A stretch of DNA of 64,000 nt from Diphasiastrum complanatum (taxonomy: Eukaryota > Streptophyta > Lycopodiopsida > Lycopodiales > Lycopodiaceae): assembly GCA_029204225.1 (NCBI GenBank), contig CM055102.1, positions 7,672,587 to 7,736,586 on the forward strand. The letters are read 5' to 3'. The notes beneath the pieces are model-generated. The model searched no databases. It worked only from the letters and a program-made list of their open reading frames with translations, and had not been told where the DNA came from. Shown piece after piece: positions 52,585 to 63,567 of the stretch (position 1 is the first letter of the stretch; every line of letters starts with the position of its first letter). The translations under genes were made by a program, and so were the position numbers.

Positions 52585-55230
52585 CTATAAACAAGAATGT
52601 TCTAATAAGAAAGTATCTAAAGAATAGTACCTTCCATTTGCAACCTCTTGCAAAGTCCCATTCTGCGTTTGATATTTTTTGTCCCTCTTTTGTTGCTTTT
52701 TGTAGTGCGCCATGCAACCACTTGATAGTGCATCGCTTGGGCAATGGCTCAAAATCATGTGAACTTGTGGCCATGTGTCTACCTCTACTCTGTCGTTGGC
52801 GCTTTCTAGACAAGGCCTTCTCTTTTTTCTCTTCTTCATATAGTCTAACCATTTATCCATAACTCCACAATTATAAAGCATGAATATAGAAATTTTTTCT
52901 CGTTGGAAGGGTGTCAACCTATGGACCTTTCCCATCCCTTGAGGTTTTTCACTTGTTACCTCTTCAGCTTCTTCATCATGCCATAATAGTGGAGCAGATG
53001 GACGTAGTTGGTGCAAAATTTCAGTAACATAAAACAGAGATTCATGTACTAACCATCCCTCTGACATGCTACCTACAGGCCTTGTTTTTTGATGCACAAA
53101 AACTTTCAAGACTTTCATGTATCTTTCCATAAATAACATCCACCTAAAAAGTCACAAATGGTTAAAAATAAGTGTTTTATTTAGTGAGCTAATGTATCAA
53201 TTGATTTAGTTTAAATACACATGCAAAACAAAATTTATGCACTTATACCTAGTGTGCACTAGACCAATAATAGAAACTTCTTCAACCAAGTGCACCAATA
53301 AATGCACTTGCGAGTCCATGATGGAAGTCGAAAAATATCTCTCAAGCATGCACACAATCTCCACCATATCCTCATGTCTCTTGCGAAGATCCAACTCACG
53401 AATTTCTTTTGAACACATCCATCTGCGACATATTCAATTCATTTTATGTCTATTTAAATTTTTAGTCAATAAATATTAAATAAAAAAATGCACCAAGTAC
53501 ATGTAAATATCTGACAATGATTGATAGTTTGTATATGGTCTCACAGATATCTTTTGACAAGCACCCACAAATTGACAATGGATAGAGGAATTGAATCCTT
53601 GCAACTTTCCATCCACTGTGAATGATGCCTGTAGAGAATGGGCAAAACTAGTTGGTATTCTAATGTCATGAATAATGAGTGCACATGGTTAAGCTCCTCC
53701 TTAGTGAATGTCCAAGGTACTTTTGGAGCATGATCTTCACCATCCTTATCCAATATTATTTTTTGGTGTTTGATTCTTTTAGATTGTGCCTTGCAACAAT
53801 GGTATCTTTTTCACCAATCAAGCGTTTCCATATAGATTCACCCACATTTTTAAATATGTGCATGGGATCAAGTAGGTGATTAATCAAAAGATTATTCCAA
53901 TATTCCAACCGATAAAATATAGATAATCTTTTCATACCATCGATTGGCTTTGCTTGAGATTACTCCGATAGTTTATGTCAATCTTCCACAGACATCCTCT
54001 TTGGAGGCATCTCTCTCTCAACTCTTCCTCCAAAACCTCTTCTATGAGTGTCTCTGAATGGATGGCCTTCATGCAAGTATTTATGATGATTTTCATAAAC
54101 AACTCTTTTGAGACTATAAGAGTATCTTCCCACAAGATTGGCCCGCACAAAAAACAAGCATTTTTTCCAGTCGTTTGAAAGCCTGCCCAACAAATGGACA
54201 CTATCAATCACTATCAAAAAAAGTATATCTCAAAGAATAATTCAAGCCATTGTAGTATATCATGTAAATGTCAGAAACTAGTTGTATGTAACTGTAAACA
54301 AACTCCTATGTACACAAGATAGACATTGTTTGAATGATTATCTGAGCATTCACTTAATCCTGGGATAGTCATGCATTGTCCACATTACAATGGCATATAG
54401 TGTAAACTCCCTCGGGGCACGAAATGTCATATGCTTTTATCCCCTTCCACAAATCTTCCGACTCATCAATGAGTGGCTCAAGATACACACTAATCTTGCA
54501 TTGGCTAGGAATTAGAAGTGTCAACATAATGTGTCCCTTTTTGTACTCAACCAAGGAGGAATATTATAATTTACCAAGCAAACAGGCCAAATGGACCACG
54601 AAGTTGCTCGTACACCAAAGGGATTCATACCATCTGTTGCAAGACCGAATCTCATATTTCTTGACTCATTTGCAAAGCTTGGATACTTTTTGTTGATGTG
54701 TTTCCATGCAGATGAATTTAAAGGTACACTCATCATCCCATCTGTAGAGGTATGGTGTGCATGCCAGTCCATAAGTTGTGCAAGAGATTTACAACGAAAT
54801 AAATGTTGCAATCGTGGAATTACTGGAAAATGTTGTAAAACTTTGCATGGAATGGTTGCCCCTTGCAAATCATCTCTATACCGAGGAGTATCACAAATGG
54901 GAAATTTGTTGAGCGATTTGTACCTTCCTCGATATAAAATACATTCTTTTGGACATGCATGATATTGCTTGTAGTCCATCCCGATGTAGACAACATCTTT
55001 CGTGCCTCATCTCTTGTCTCAGGCATGACATTCCCTTTTGAGAGAATTTTGTTTTTCAATAGTCTGTACATGACAAAAGAAGTCATTGTAAAAAAATCAT
55101 CACTAGATGTCCAAATTGTAAAGTTTGTTTCAAAGCAAAAATGACAAGTAGATGAAAAAAAATTTACTCAAATAATGATGGGAGACTTTGGTCACTCCAT
55201 CCATATTTGGCTTGAAGATTTAATAGATGG
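52585..55230 (-). pseudogene. CACTA (En/Spm) transposase, TNP2 type, broken
   Basis: Minus strand, in order: LQAKYGWSDQSLPSLFE (55222-55168), a 104-bp intron (55167-55064, GTAAAT...TACAG), then LLKNKILSKGNVMPETRDEA (55063 on), YHACPKECILYRG, VLQHFPVIPRLQHLFR, NMRFGLATDGMNPFG and SIWPVCLVNYNIPPW (to 54521). After a frameshift come LTLLIPSQCK...VYLEPLIDE and YAIVMWTMHDYP, a second intron ending at GGGCAG (54183), GFQTTGKNACFLCGP and RRVVYENHHKYL-type residues. C-terminal blocks resemble DUF4218 (53753-53541 and 53418-53206, ICMLERYFSTSIMD; 53139 on, RYMKVLKVFV). This is the domain order of Transposase_21/TNP2 proteins. At least three frameshifts; non-functional. Confidence 0.88.
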
Positions 55231-55655
55231 ATGACTCTTGGTATACTAATAGTGGAGCATCTTCACATATGTGTAGCTCCAAGGATTCTTTTTCAACTGT
55301 TATGCCTTTTGAAGGAATCAAGAAGACGATATATATTGCAAGTGATCAAGAGTGCAAAATTGAAGGAGTAGGGACTATTTTCTTGAAGCTTGCATTATCA
55401 AAAGTTCTATCTCTTCAAGAGGTTCTTTTTGTTCCCAAGATTACAAAGAATCTTATAAGTGTTGGCAAATTACTTGATGGTGGCCTTGATGTCAATTTCC
55501 ATATTGATAATTGTGTGATCAAGAAGGAAGGTGAGATCCTTGCATATGGATCTAGATATGGAGGCATCTACAAATTGAACTCAAGAGAGAGTGCAAAATC
55601 TCTTGATGTTGCTTATGTATCCAAGTCTTCAAAGGAGAGAGTTAAAGGAGGGTAG
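55227..55655 (+). pseudogene. Copia relic (element E): protease and start of pre-integrase
   Basis: A 142-codon frame starting inside the protease (SWYTNSGASSHM; the catalytic Asp of DSGA is Asn), then YIASDQECKIEG, VLFVPKITKNLISVGKL and GGIYKLNSRES. It follows the family-B pattern with moderate divergence. It starts within a few bases of the N-terminal coding end of the CACTA relic, so one of them was cut by the other or by a deletion. Confidence 0.85.
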
Positions 55656-55727
55656 TGTTAGTGGTGAATAGAGCTAAGGGAGAGAGTAGGAAACTGACTA
55701 GAAATAGTTAGGTACCTATCCAGTGAT

Positions 55728-55931
55728 CTAACCCTTGTTGATAGGCGGGAGGGCTATACTACGCAAGATCTTCGACCCTACAAACTCGACTTTATCGCGA
55801 GGATAATCAAGATCAAGAACAATAGATTGTCTAGACATTTGTTGTACAATAGCATGATTCAAGTGACCAAGTCTATATTGCCAAAGTAAATGTTTATTTG
55901 CATGAATAGAAGTACTGAACGCCATGATCAC
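55728..55931 (-). pseudogene. Copia pre-integrase fragment, opposite orientation
   Basis: LLWQYRLGHLNHAIVQQMSRQ on the minus strand is a GAG-pre-integrase zinc site (H..H part). It sits between two plus-strand pieces of element E and is therefore an inverted or foreign fragment. Confidence 0.55.
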
Positions 55932-56005
55932 ACAAGATGCACATTTCTTCTTTCTTTAAGATTTATGGTGCATGATTTTTTCTATTATTCAAAGCATATG
56001 TTGAG

Positions 56006-56710
56006 ATGGAATTCTCATTGAAGATCAAATCTTTGAGGAGTGATGGAGCTCTTGGAGGAAATACACCATATGAAGTATTATTCAAGAAGCCTAAGGTTGA
56101 TTACCTTAGTGTCTTTGGAGGTTCTTGCTTTGCACATATTCCCTTGGAAATAGGAAGGATAAACTATCCAAGCTTATGGATCATTTTTGGATGCTTATCC
56201 ACCAAGGAGGCCTATAAAGCCATTATACTCTCTATTTCAAAAGTGATTAAGAGCAAAGAAGTCATATTTTTTGAAGATCTACATTCAACCTTGGAAGGGG
56301 CCGAGCTCAAGGCATCTCAATCATCTCAGATCATAACTATTGAAGATTATCAAGATGTGATGGGGTCGAGGTTTGAGGAGGAGCCTCCTCAACATATAAT
56401 TTCAAGGGGATCTTCAAGATGGATAGCCAAGTCCTTATGGCTCATCTGTTATGGTAAGGAGATGCAATTTTCAGGTGGTACTCATTTTAACATTCTCACT
56501 TATGCTTCTCTTCCATTGCTTGATGCACTATCTTGCTTTATTGAGATTTCTACATCTCAAAGTTCAAGAGTGGCAATACTAGTTTTGCATAATGCCTATT
56601 ATATGGACATATTTCTTGTCATGAAAGGCTTAGATATGTATCCAAAGTTCTTTGAAAGCAAGAGATTGTATTATCAAAAGTATGATGTTTCATGTTTTTA
56701 CATGTTTTGA
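56006..56710 (+). pseudogene. Copia relic (element E): integrase C-terminus and linker to RT
   Basis: A 234-codon frame. SLKIKSLRSDGALGG is the remains of the integrase core fused by deletion to NTPYEVLFKKPKVDYLSVFGGSCFAHIPLE (C-terminal integrase). It is followed by SKVIKSKEVIFFED and an acidic linker, then a tail that corresponds to the first RT residues in mixed frames. The last 85 residues match the minus-strand relic at 14959-14624. Confidence 0.8.
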
Positions 56711-57660
56711 GACAATTTGTTAACTTCTCTTGAGATTAAGTGAAGCATCCAAAGAGGACACTTACATCCTTGAGCAAGTGTAGAATTGTGATAGGGCCAA
56801 AAATTGGCATAGATGGCAAAATTGGTCAAATCCACATGTAATTCCACTATTGAGCCAAAAGTCATTTGTGATGCAAACTCGAGCCATGTAGGCTAGTAAA
56901 TAGAATTGTGACACTTGTATTAATGTAGTTTGATGAGTGATGAAGTCAAAGTGTTGGCTTTGGTCAAGGGGTCCAATAGGAATTGAGAAATCTTGAAGAA
57001 GAGTCCAGTAGAATTGTAGGATGGATGCATCACTCATCCAATGGCATTAGAGAGGCTAGGATTAGGGGTCCAATAGCATGCAAGGAGGATTCTCCACGAG
57101 TTTTATATGTACTTCATTTGTGAATCATAATGTAAGTTGAGTTTTTGAGTCAAACCTTGTTGGTGAGATTTGCTTGTTGAATCTTCTCTCTACACGAGTT
57201 GGAATTAGCTCTATTCTCTCTCTACCCGAGGAGAGGAGCTTAATTTTTCTTAATTTTTCAAGAAGCTTTTTCTTTCATGTGCATGAGCTTTGGTTATCAA
57301 CAATTGCATCCATGTTTGCCTCTATGTTTTGACTTTTTGATCTAGATCTTGGAAATCAATCTAGAATCAATCAAAAAGTACACAAGCTTGCTTAGGAGAT
57401 CAATCACACACTCTAGGGCATTCCCACACGTGTGAAATTTCACAAAACCAACTTTGGTTCTACGTCTACTCATCTGATACCTACAAGAATCATAACTTAG
57501 ACAACCAAATTATTTGAAGAACGTCTACAACGGGCTTCCGGCTAATCTCCAGCAAAGGGTAACCAATCTATCATATTTCAAGTTTAGATGTTAGGTTCAA
57601 TAATTTGAAGATCACTGAAGACTTGGCCATCTTCAAGAACTTCCACGAATTAGCATTTAG
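56711..57660. other. Non-coding, probably LTR or leader debris
   Basis: No gene. It has a G-box palindrome CACACGTGTG at 57425-57434, the same word as in the family-B LTRs, suggesting the end of element E or of a relative. Confidence 0.4.
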
Positions 57661-57663
57661 AAC

Positions 57664-57912
57664 AACTTTGCAGAAATACACTAAGTGTCACAACAGCAGA
57701 AATACACTAAGTGTCACAACACTCTGTAGAAATACAGTAAGTGTCGCAACAGTCTACAGAAATGAACTATGTTTTTAACAGTGTCGGCTTTTCCGAAATG
57801 CGACAGTGTCGGCTTTTTCCAAAATGTGACACTTCAACAGTGTTGGCTTTTTTGCATTTTTCCAAAATGCGACAGTGTCGGCTTTTTTGCACTTTTCCAA
57901 AAAATGCGACAC
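57664..57912. repeat. Two short tandem arrays: AAATACACTAAGTGTC(A/G)CAAC and GCGACAGTGTCGGCTTTT
   Basis: The first array has three copies (about 57671-57752) of a roughly 27-bp unit containing GAAATACA(C/G)TAAGTGTC. The second has four copies (about 57778-57912) of a 28-42-bp unit CAGTGT(C/T)GGCTTTTT...CCAAAATGCGACA with an internal CGACAGTGTCG palindrome. Probably enhancer-like repeats in the U3 of copia element D's LTR. Confidence 0.85.
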
Positions 57913-58902
57913 TTGGCTTCAGCTTCTTCCTTTCAACTATTTTGAAGAAGTTAAACTATTTTAAAGACATTGTTGTCTTTTTAAGGGCACCTTTGCATTT
58001 TTACAAGCACTATCAGCTTTTTCACAAAATCTTGAAGAGAGAGAAAAATCTCGACAGTCATCTATTTTCAACAAGGAACGTTCCAGGCACTGTCCAAAAT
58101 TTGAGAAGTGAGAGAAAGCCACTTCACGTAAGATGGAAATTAAGAGATTTGCAGCGTCCTCGTCTGCGTCAACTTTCGCTGATTCGTTGACTATATATAC
58201 CATGTATAGTTGTCACACAAGCCAAATACTTCCAAGTATAACGACTTACCTAATTAGGTGACAAATATTGACTGTAATTAATACATGGATGAATTCTATA
58301 AATTGATCATCCAGGCACACTCTACGTGATGCTCTGTCCATGAGACAAATGATTTTGAGCCTCCCAGTTATGCCGTCATTTTGGTTGTAACTGCTATTTT
58401 GTTGTGCTTCAGTGTAATATACCAACAACATGTTTTTCTATTTGGTATAACATAGATGAATGCTTGTTGTGATTTGAATGTACTTCATTGTTGTTTGATC
58501 ACACTTGTTCAATCACTTTGATCAGAACACGGACGTCTATGACTCCTCGGTTTCTAATTAGACGATGACTATCTTTGACGCTTGGAGAACTTGCGCTATT
58601 ACACTACTATTTCAATCTATTTCTGGACTAAACTTTTGACTAAATCTATTTTTCAGTAATATCACACACAAACCATTTCTAATCTCTTCGGTGGACTGTA
58701 CTCATTCTGTTTTTGTGAGTATGAACTAATTTATAAGATCCTGTTGGGCACCAGAATACTTAAGTTGTGATTATATTTAGCATAAACATTCTATTAGACT
58801 ATTTTCTGCATCTAGCAATCCATTGTAACGGGAGAGCTGTTTCGCAAATATTCATGTTCTCTTCTTTGTTCACGTTTTCTATACTCCCTTGCCCCATCAG
58901 AT

Positions 58903-58914
58903 TGGTATCAAAAT
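58903..58914 (+). other. Degenerate primer-binding site of copia element D
   Basis: TGGTATCAAAAT, eight exact bases of the initiator-Met consensus followed by mismatches, 43 bp before the gag start. Confidence 0.6.
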
Positions 58915-58957
58915 GTAGCAGAGAGATTAAGTTTATTCTATTTGTATTATTGTTAAC

Positions 58958-59540
58958 ATGTCTCATGTTGGTAGCTCTTCATCTTCATCATCCAACGAAG
59001 CTAGAATCATTGACAAGTTCAATGGTTTTAACTTCTACATATGGAAGTTAAAACTTTGGATGATGTTGATAGATAGAGATCTTTGGGATGTAGTAGAAGG
59101 TTCTGACATGAAACCAGAAGATGGTGATCAAGCAAAGGCCAGGAAGATCAAAGATTAGAAGGCCTTAACATGTATCACACTCAATCTGGCTAACTCTCAA
59201 ATATCCCATGTTACCACATGCAAAACCTCTGAGGATGCATTAAATTTGTTATCAAATCTCTACAAGACTCATGATGTAACCACTAGATTACATCTTAGAA
59301 GAATGTTTTTTTACTCTTAGCATGTCTGATTCTACTACCATCACTTCTCACATCAATAGCTTCAAATCTTTAATGGATCAGTTATCAGTTGTAGGATGTG
59401 CTATTCAAGATGATGATGTCGTTATGATCTTGCTTTCTTCTCTTCCGAAGTCATATGAACACTTTGTGGTGATGATCTCCACACAACCCGACCTCACTCT
59501 TCAAAAGGTGATCGGTCATCTTCTTCAAGAAGAAATGTAG
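58958..59540 (+). pseudogene. Copia element D Gag
   Basis: Starts MSHVGSSSSSSS, then IIDKFNGFNFYIWKLKLWMM and DRDLWDVVEG. A TAG at about 59156 interrupts. The frame resumes after a shift at 59322-59540 (ITSHINSFKSLMDQL, ILLSSLPKSYEHFV). A zinc-knuckle remnant (YRYCKRANHDIKECR) lies at about 59697-59740 in another frame. The order and words are those of a copia Gag. Confidence 0.8.
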
Positions 59541-59832
59541 AGAAAGACCAGCAGCCCTGTCCATCAAAGACAAATCGATGGCCCTATAAACCAAGAAGAA
59601 AGACTATTCCAAGGGCAAGAATCAAGTGCAGTAGCAGCAACAACAGAAGCCTCACACTCAAGGTGAGAATAGTGGATCGCGCAAGAAGCTTTTCTACAGA
59701 TATTGCAAGAGAGCCAATCATGACATCAAAGAGTGTCGTATCCGCATCTACAATGAGACAAAGAAGCAACAATAGCAGTAGCCAGATTCCTCCAATGCGA
59801 CGAAATTCAAGGAGCAAGATACACATCTGTTT

Positions 59833-61480
59833 ATGGCTTACAACAGTGGCAACGAAGACCACGATAACTGGTATCTGGACAACGGCACTATCAAACATAT
59901 GACCTCTCGCAAGGAATGGTCTACCGAGTATGCAGTTTACAGCAGAGACCAATTCATCTACCTTAGAGATTCAAGCACCATATGCATGGAAGGCAAAGGG
60001 ACAATCAAAATTGCATTCAAAAACGCTATTTCTATTTATGTCACCAATGTTCGTCACGTACCTCAGTTGTCAAAGGACTTGTTGCCGGTTTCTAAGATAA
60101 CTGATGAGGGCTACATTGTTACTTTCTCATCTACGCAGTGTACAATCTTCGATGAAGATACTACTTTGACTACATGCACTAGAGTCGAAAATCTTTACGT
60201 ACTCTCTAATTCAGTTGCATTAGCTAGCATCTCTCATGAAAATATAAACGATAATGCTATTTTGTGGCATAGTTGATTTGGACATGTGAATACAAGATCA
60301 CTTTCCTATATGCGTTATAATAATTTAGTTGATGGATTATATTTTTCTTCTTCATTGGATAGGAAACATTTCTTTTGAAAATCATGCATCTATGGGAAGC
60401 ACTCTAGAAGCAAGTTTCCCAAATCCCATTCCATCACAACAAAGCATGTATTGGATCTTGTACATAGCGATCTTTGTGGTCCAATGCCAACTCCGTCCTT
60501 AGGAGATGCAATTTGTTTTATCACTTTCATAGATGATTATTCTAGATGGTCTACAGTCATGTTTATTAAGCACAAATCAGAAGACTTTGAATGCTTCAAG
60601 AGATTCAAGGCCATGGATGAGACACAAACGTCTACAAAAGTGAAAGCACTCCGAACTCATGGTGGCGACGAATACCTCTCTAACGAGATGTCCGAATACA
60701 TGGCTGAACATGTTATTAGAAGACAGTTCACCACTTCCTATTCACCTCAACAGAACGAGATTGCATAAAGGAAGAATCAAACCCTTCTCAACTCAGCCAG
60801 ATCCATGCTACATCAAGCGCACCTACCAATGAAGTTCTGGGTAGAAGCTACTGCCACAACCTGTTACGTACATAACAGATCCAATAGCTGCCAACAACAA
60901 AACTCCCTATGAAGTTTGGCATGGACACAAGTCTAGTGTAAGCCATTTAAAAATCTTTGGTTGTATATGTTTTGTTCACATTCCTAAACAGCTTAGGAAG
61001 AAACTGGATCATAGGACAAATAAATATGTTTTTATTGGCTATTCTGATGAACATAAAGCTTACCAAGTTTATGATCCATCCACCAATGTAGTATTTGTCT
61101 CTAGGGATGTAATATATCAAGTACATACATACTATGATTTCAAACAACCATTGATAAATGATGTTATGTCATTTCATCCAATTTTACATAGCATGGAATC
61201 TTCCAATGATAATGTTTCTTCTACAGAACCTGCAGCTACAACTACGGAAGCCGAGCAGCCAATAGTTCCTGTCATCAGATCAGCCAAGCCAGCTCAAACA
61301 GATCTGGAGAAATTCAAGAAGAAGCATCATCGCATCCTGGTCAACCAAACGTCTGCAGATTCTCACGGACTCAGACAGTTCTTGAGAGGTATACACCTCA
61401 ATCATTCTAGACTTCATCAGAAGAACCAGTCAATCTTGGAAATTTGGACTCATCGAATATCACATCTTGACTCGACACAA
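59833..61480 (+). pseudogene. Copia element D protease and integrase
   Basis: The 59833-60276 frame contains the protease site in altered form (WYLDNGTIKHMT, where DSGA is expected), VRHVPQLSKDLLPVSK and the pre-integrase ILWHS; a stop follows. The integrase is at 60451-60768 (LDLVHSDLCGPM, FIDDYSRW, HGGDEYLSNEM, SPQQNEIA then a stop). Broken frames continue to about 61130 (FWVEATATTCYVHNR, decayed KIFGCICFVH). An acidic/Ser linker (61151-61450) ends abruptly at about 61455, where a minus-strand copia A copy begins. RT and RNase H are absent. Confidence 0.82.
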
Positions 61481-63380
61481 CTTTCTTCGTGGTTGGGTGA
61501 TAGAGTCTGTAGACCTGTGATCCGTTCGAGTATCTGACCATTACTGTCTACTTTGACTTTTCGTCGAGCTTTGTTCTTTGTTCCTTTGGTATGTGCTTGT
61601 ATGCTGCACATCCGAACACACACACGTATGAAAGATTGAGCCTCTTGCCTATCCACATCTCATATGGTGTTTTGTTCTCCAAAGTTTTCGTTGCTGATCT
61701 GTTATGTAGGTGTACCGCTGCAACTATTGCCTCAGCCCAAAATTGACCTGACAATTGAGCCAGTGCCATCATGCACCTGGCTCCTTCGACTAGTGTCTTG
61801 TTTCTTCTTTCAGCAACACCATTATATTCAGGTGTGTACGCAGGAGTGAATTGATGCTCTATACCTTATTCTTGGTAGAAGTTTGAAAACTCCTTGCTCT
61901 TGTACTCACCTCCATTGTCAGATATGATGGTCTGCACTTTCTTCGAGGTGTGTCTCTTTACAAATGTCACAAACTTCTTGAAAGAGTCAAACACTTCGGA
62001 TTTCTTCTTTAGATAATAGTTCATCGTCATCCGGTTGTAATCATCAATGAACGTCAAGAAGTACCTTGATTCGGAGAGTGAATTGACTTTCATCGGCCCA
62101 CAAACATCTAAATGTACGAGCTCAAGGACTTCCTTGGCTCTCTTTCCTTCGTACAAATGGATTTTGATGTTGTTTGCCCTTTTGACAGGCTTCACATAAG
62201 TCGGTGTCTAGTTTGGATATCTTCAGACCCATCACAATGTCTTTCCTGCTCATCTTGTAGAGGCTTCTCATGTTTAGATGATACATTCTTCTATGCCATA
62301 GCTGATTTTCATTTTCTGTTGCATTTAATATGCTATCAGAACTATTGATAATCTTGGCTTGATACAAGTTACCTTCTCTAGATCCTATGGTCAGCAGCTT
62401 ATTTGAATTTTGTTCGATCATCCAGCATGTATTGCCATCAAACAAGACTTGAATTCCAAGATCTGCCATCTTTGAGACTAACAGTAGGTTTCTTCTCAGT
62501 GAGGGTACATAGAGTGCTCCTGGAAACTCAGCTTGTCCCAACAGTATTCGTAGTTGTAAAATCCCTGATGCCTTTCACATCGTGTTTGCTCCCGTCGCCT
62601 AGAATCACTACTCTGTTGTTGTTGAGTTCTTTGTAGTTGATCAGTATTTTCTTGTTGTAGGTAATGTATGAGGTTGCTCATGAGTCGATGACTACATCGT
62701 AGTCTTGCTCTATGTAGCTTGTGGAAGCCTCATAAAATATTGTGAAGGCTTTGTCGCTCTTGTCAACCAGCATTTGTTGGTTGTGTGTCCCCGACTTGTG
62801 ATAGTGGTCATAGGAGGAGGTTTGTTGGTTGTCGTTGCCTCTACTCGAAGACTTTGAATTCACCTTGTCAAATCTGGGCTTGTCTTTGTTCTTCTTCCTT
62901 CCCTTCGTGAAAAGGGCCTTCTCTTGGTCACTGTTTCCTTCTCCTTCGCCTCTCATCAGCGACAAGACTGACAGCTCATTCGAATATCATGTCTGGTAAG
63001 CTCAGAATGAGCATTCTTAGTGGCTGAAGTGCATCAGCTATTGTGCTGTTGGGACTTGGTGCTCCTATCCAGATGCAGCAAGTTGAGCACAAATCGTTCT
63101 GATCTTCTCGACGTGTTGATCCAACTAATTGTCATCCTATCGCATGGCTTGCAGCTGATTGTGGAGGTGCATCACTGAAGCGGCAGTCCTCACTTCGTAT
63201 TTTTGTTTTACTCTTTCCCATGCTTCATGGCTACTCGCACGGTCTTCAATTTGCATGAGTATATCTTCGTTGATGGACAAAACGATGATCGCCATTGCAC
63301 GCTCATCTTTTTTTATCCACTCAGCTCTCCTCGGGTCTCCCTCTAGAGGCTGTTCTTCTGTGAGCTCGGTCACTAACCAG
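61456..63380 (-). pseudogene. Copia family A, 5' half (gag to integrase), second copy
   Basis: Minus strand: Gag start (63373-63137, EGDPRRAEWIKKDERAMAI), Gag end with basic region and one decayed knuckle (62965-62678), protease remnant, VPSLRRNLLLVSKM and the pre-integrase zinc site (62541-62122, LWHRRMYHLN ... CEACQKGK), integrase core (62195-61866, HLDVCGPM, FIDDYNRM, DNGGEYKSKEF), then FWAEAIVAAVHLHNR and LSYVCVFGCAAY (61772-61548), ending in the linker at about 61456. RT is missing. Where it overlaps the copy at 9.94-11.3 kb it is better preserved and shows what that copy has lost (protease and integrase N-terminus). Confidence 0.85.
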
Positions 63381-63567
63381 ATGCCCTCACCTTTCAGAAG
63401 TGTTTTGCACAGTTAATACAAATATCACCATAATGCAAAAAAGCTCTTTATAAATCTCTCACAAAGAAAATTCCTTATGAAATCCATTCTCATAACATTA
63501 CTACAGATCCCCTTAATCCTATGATAGATGCTGATGTGAACGATTATTATATTAAGGGGTTTTCATA

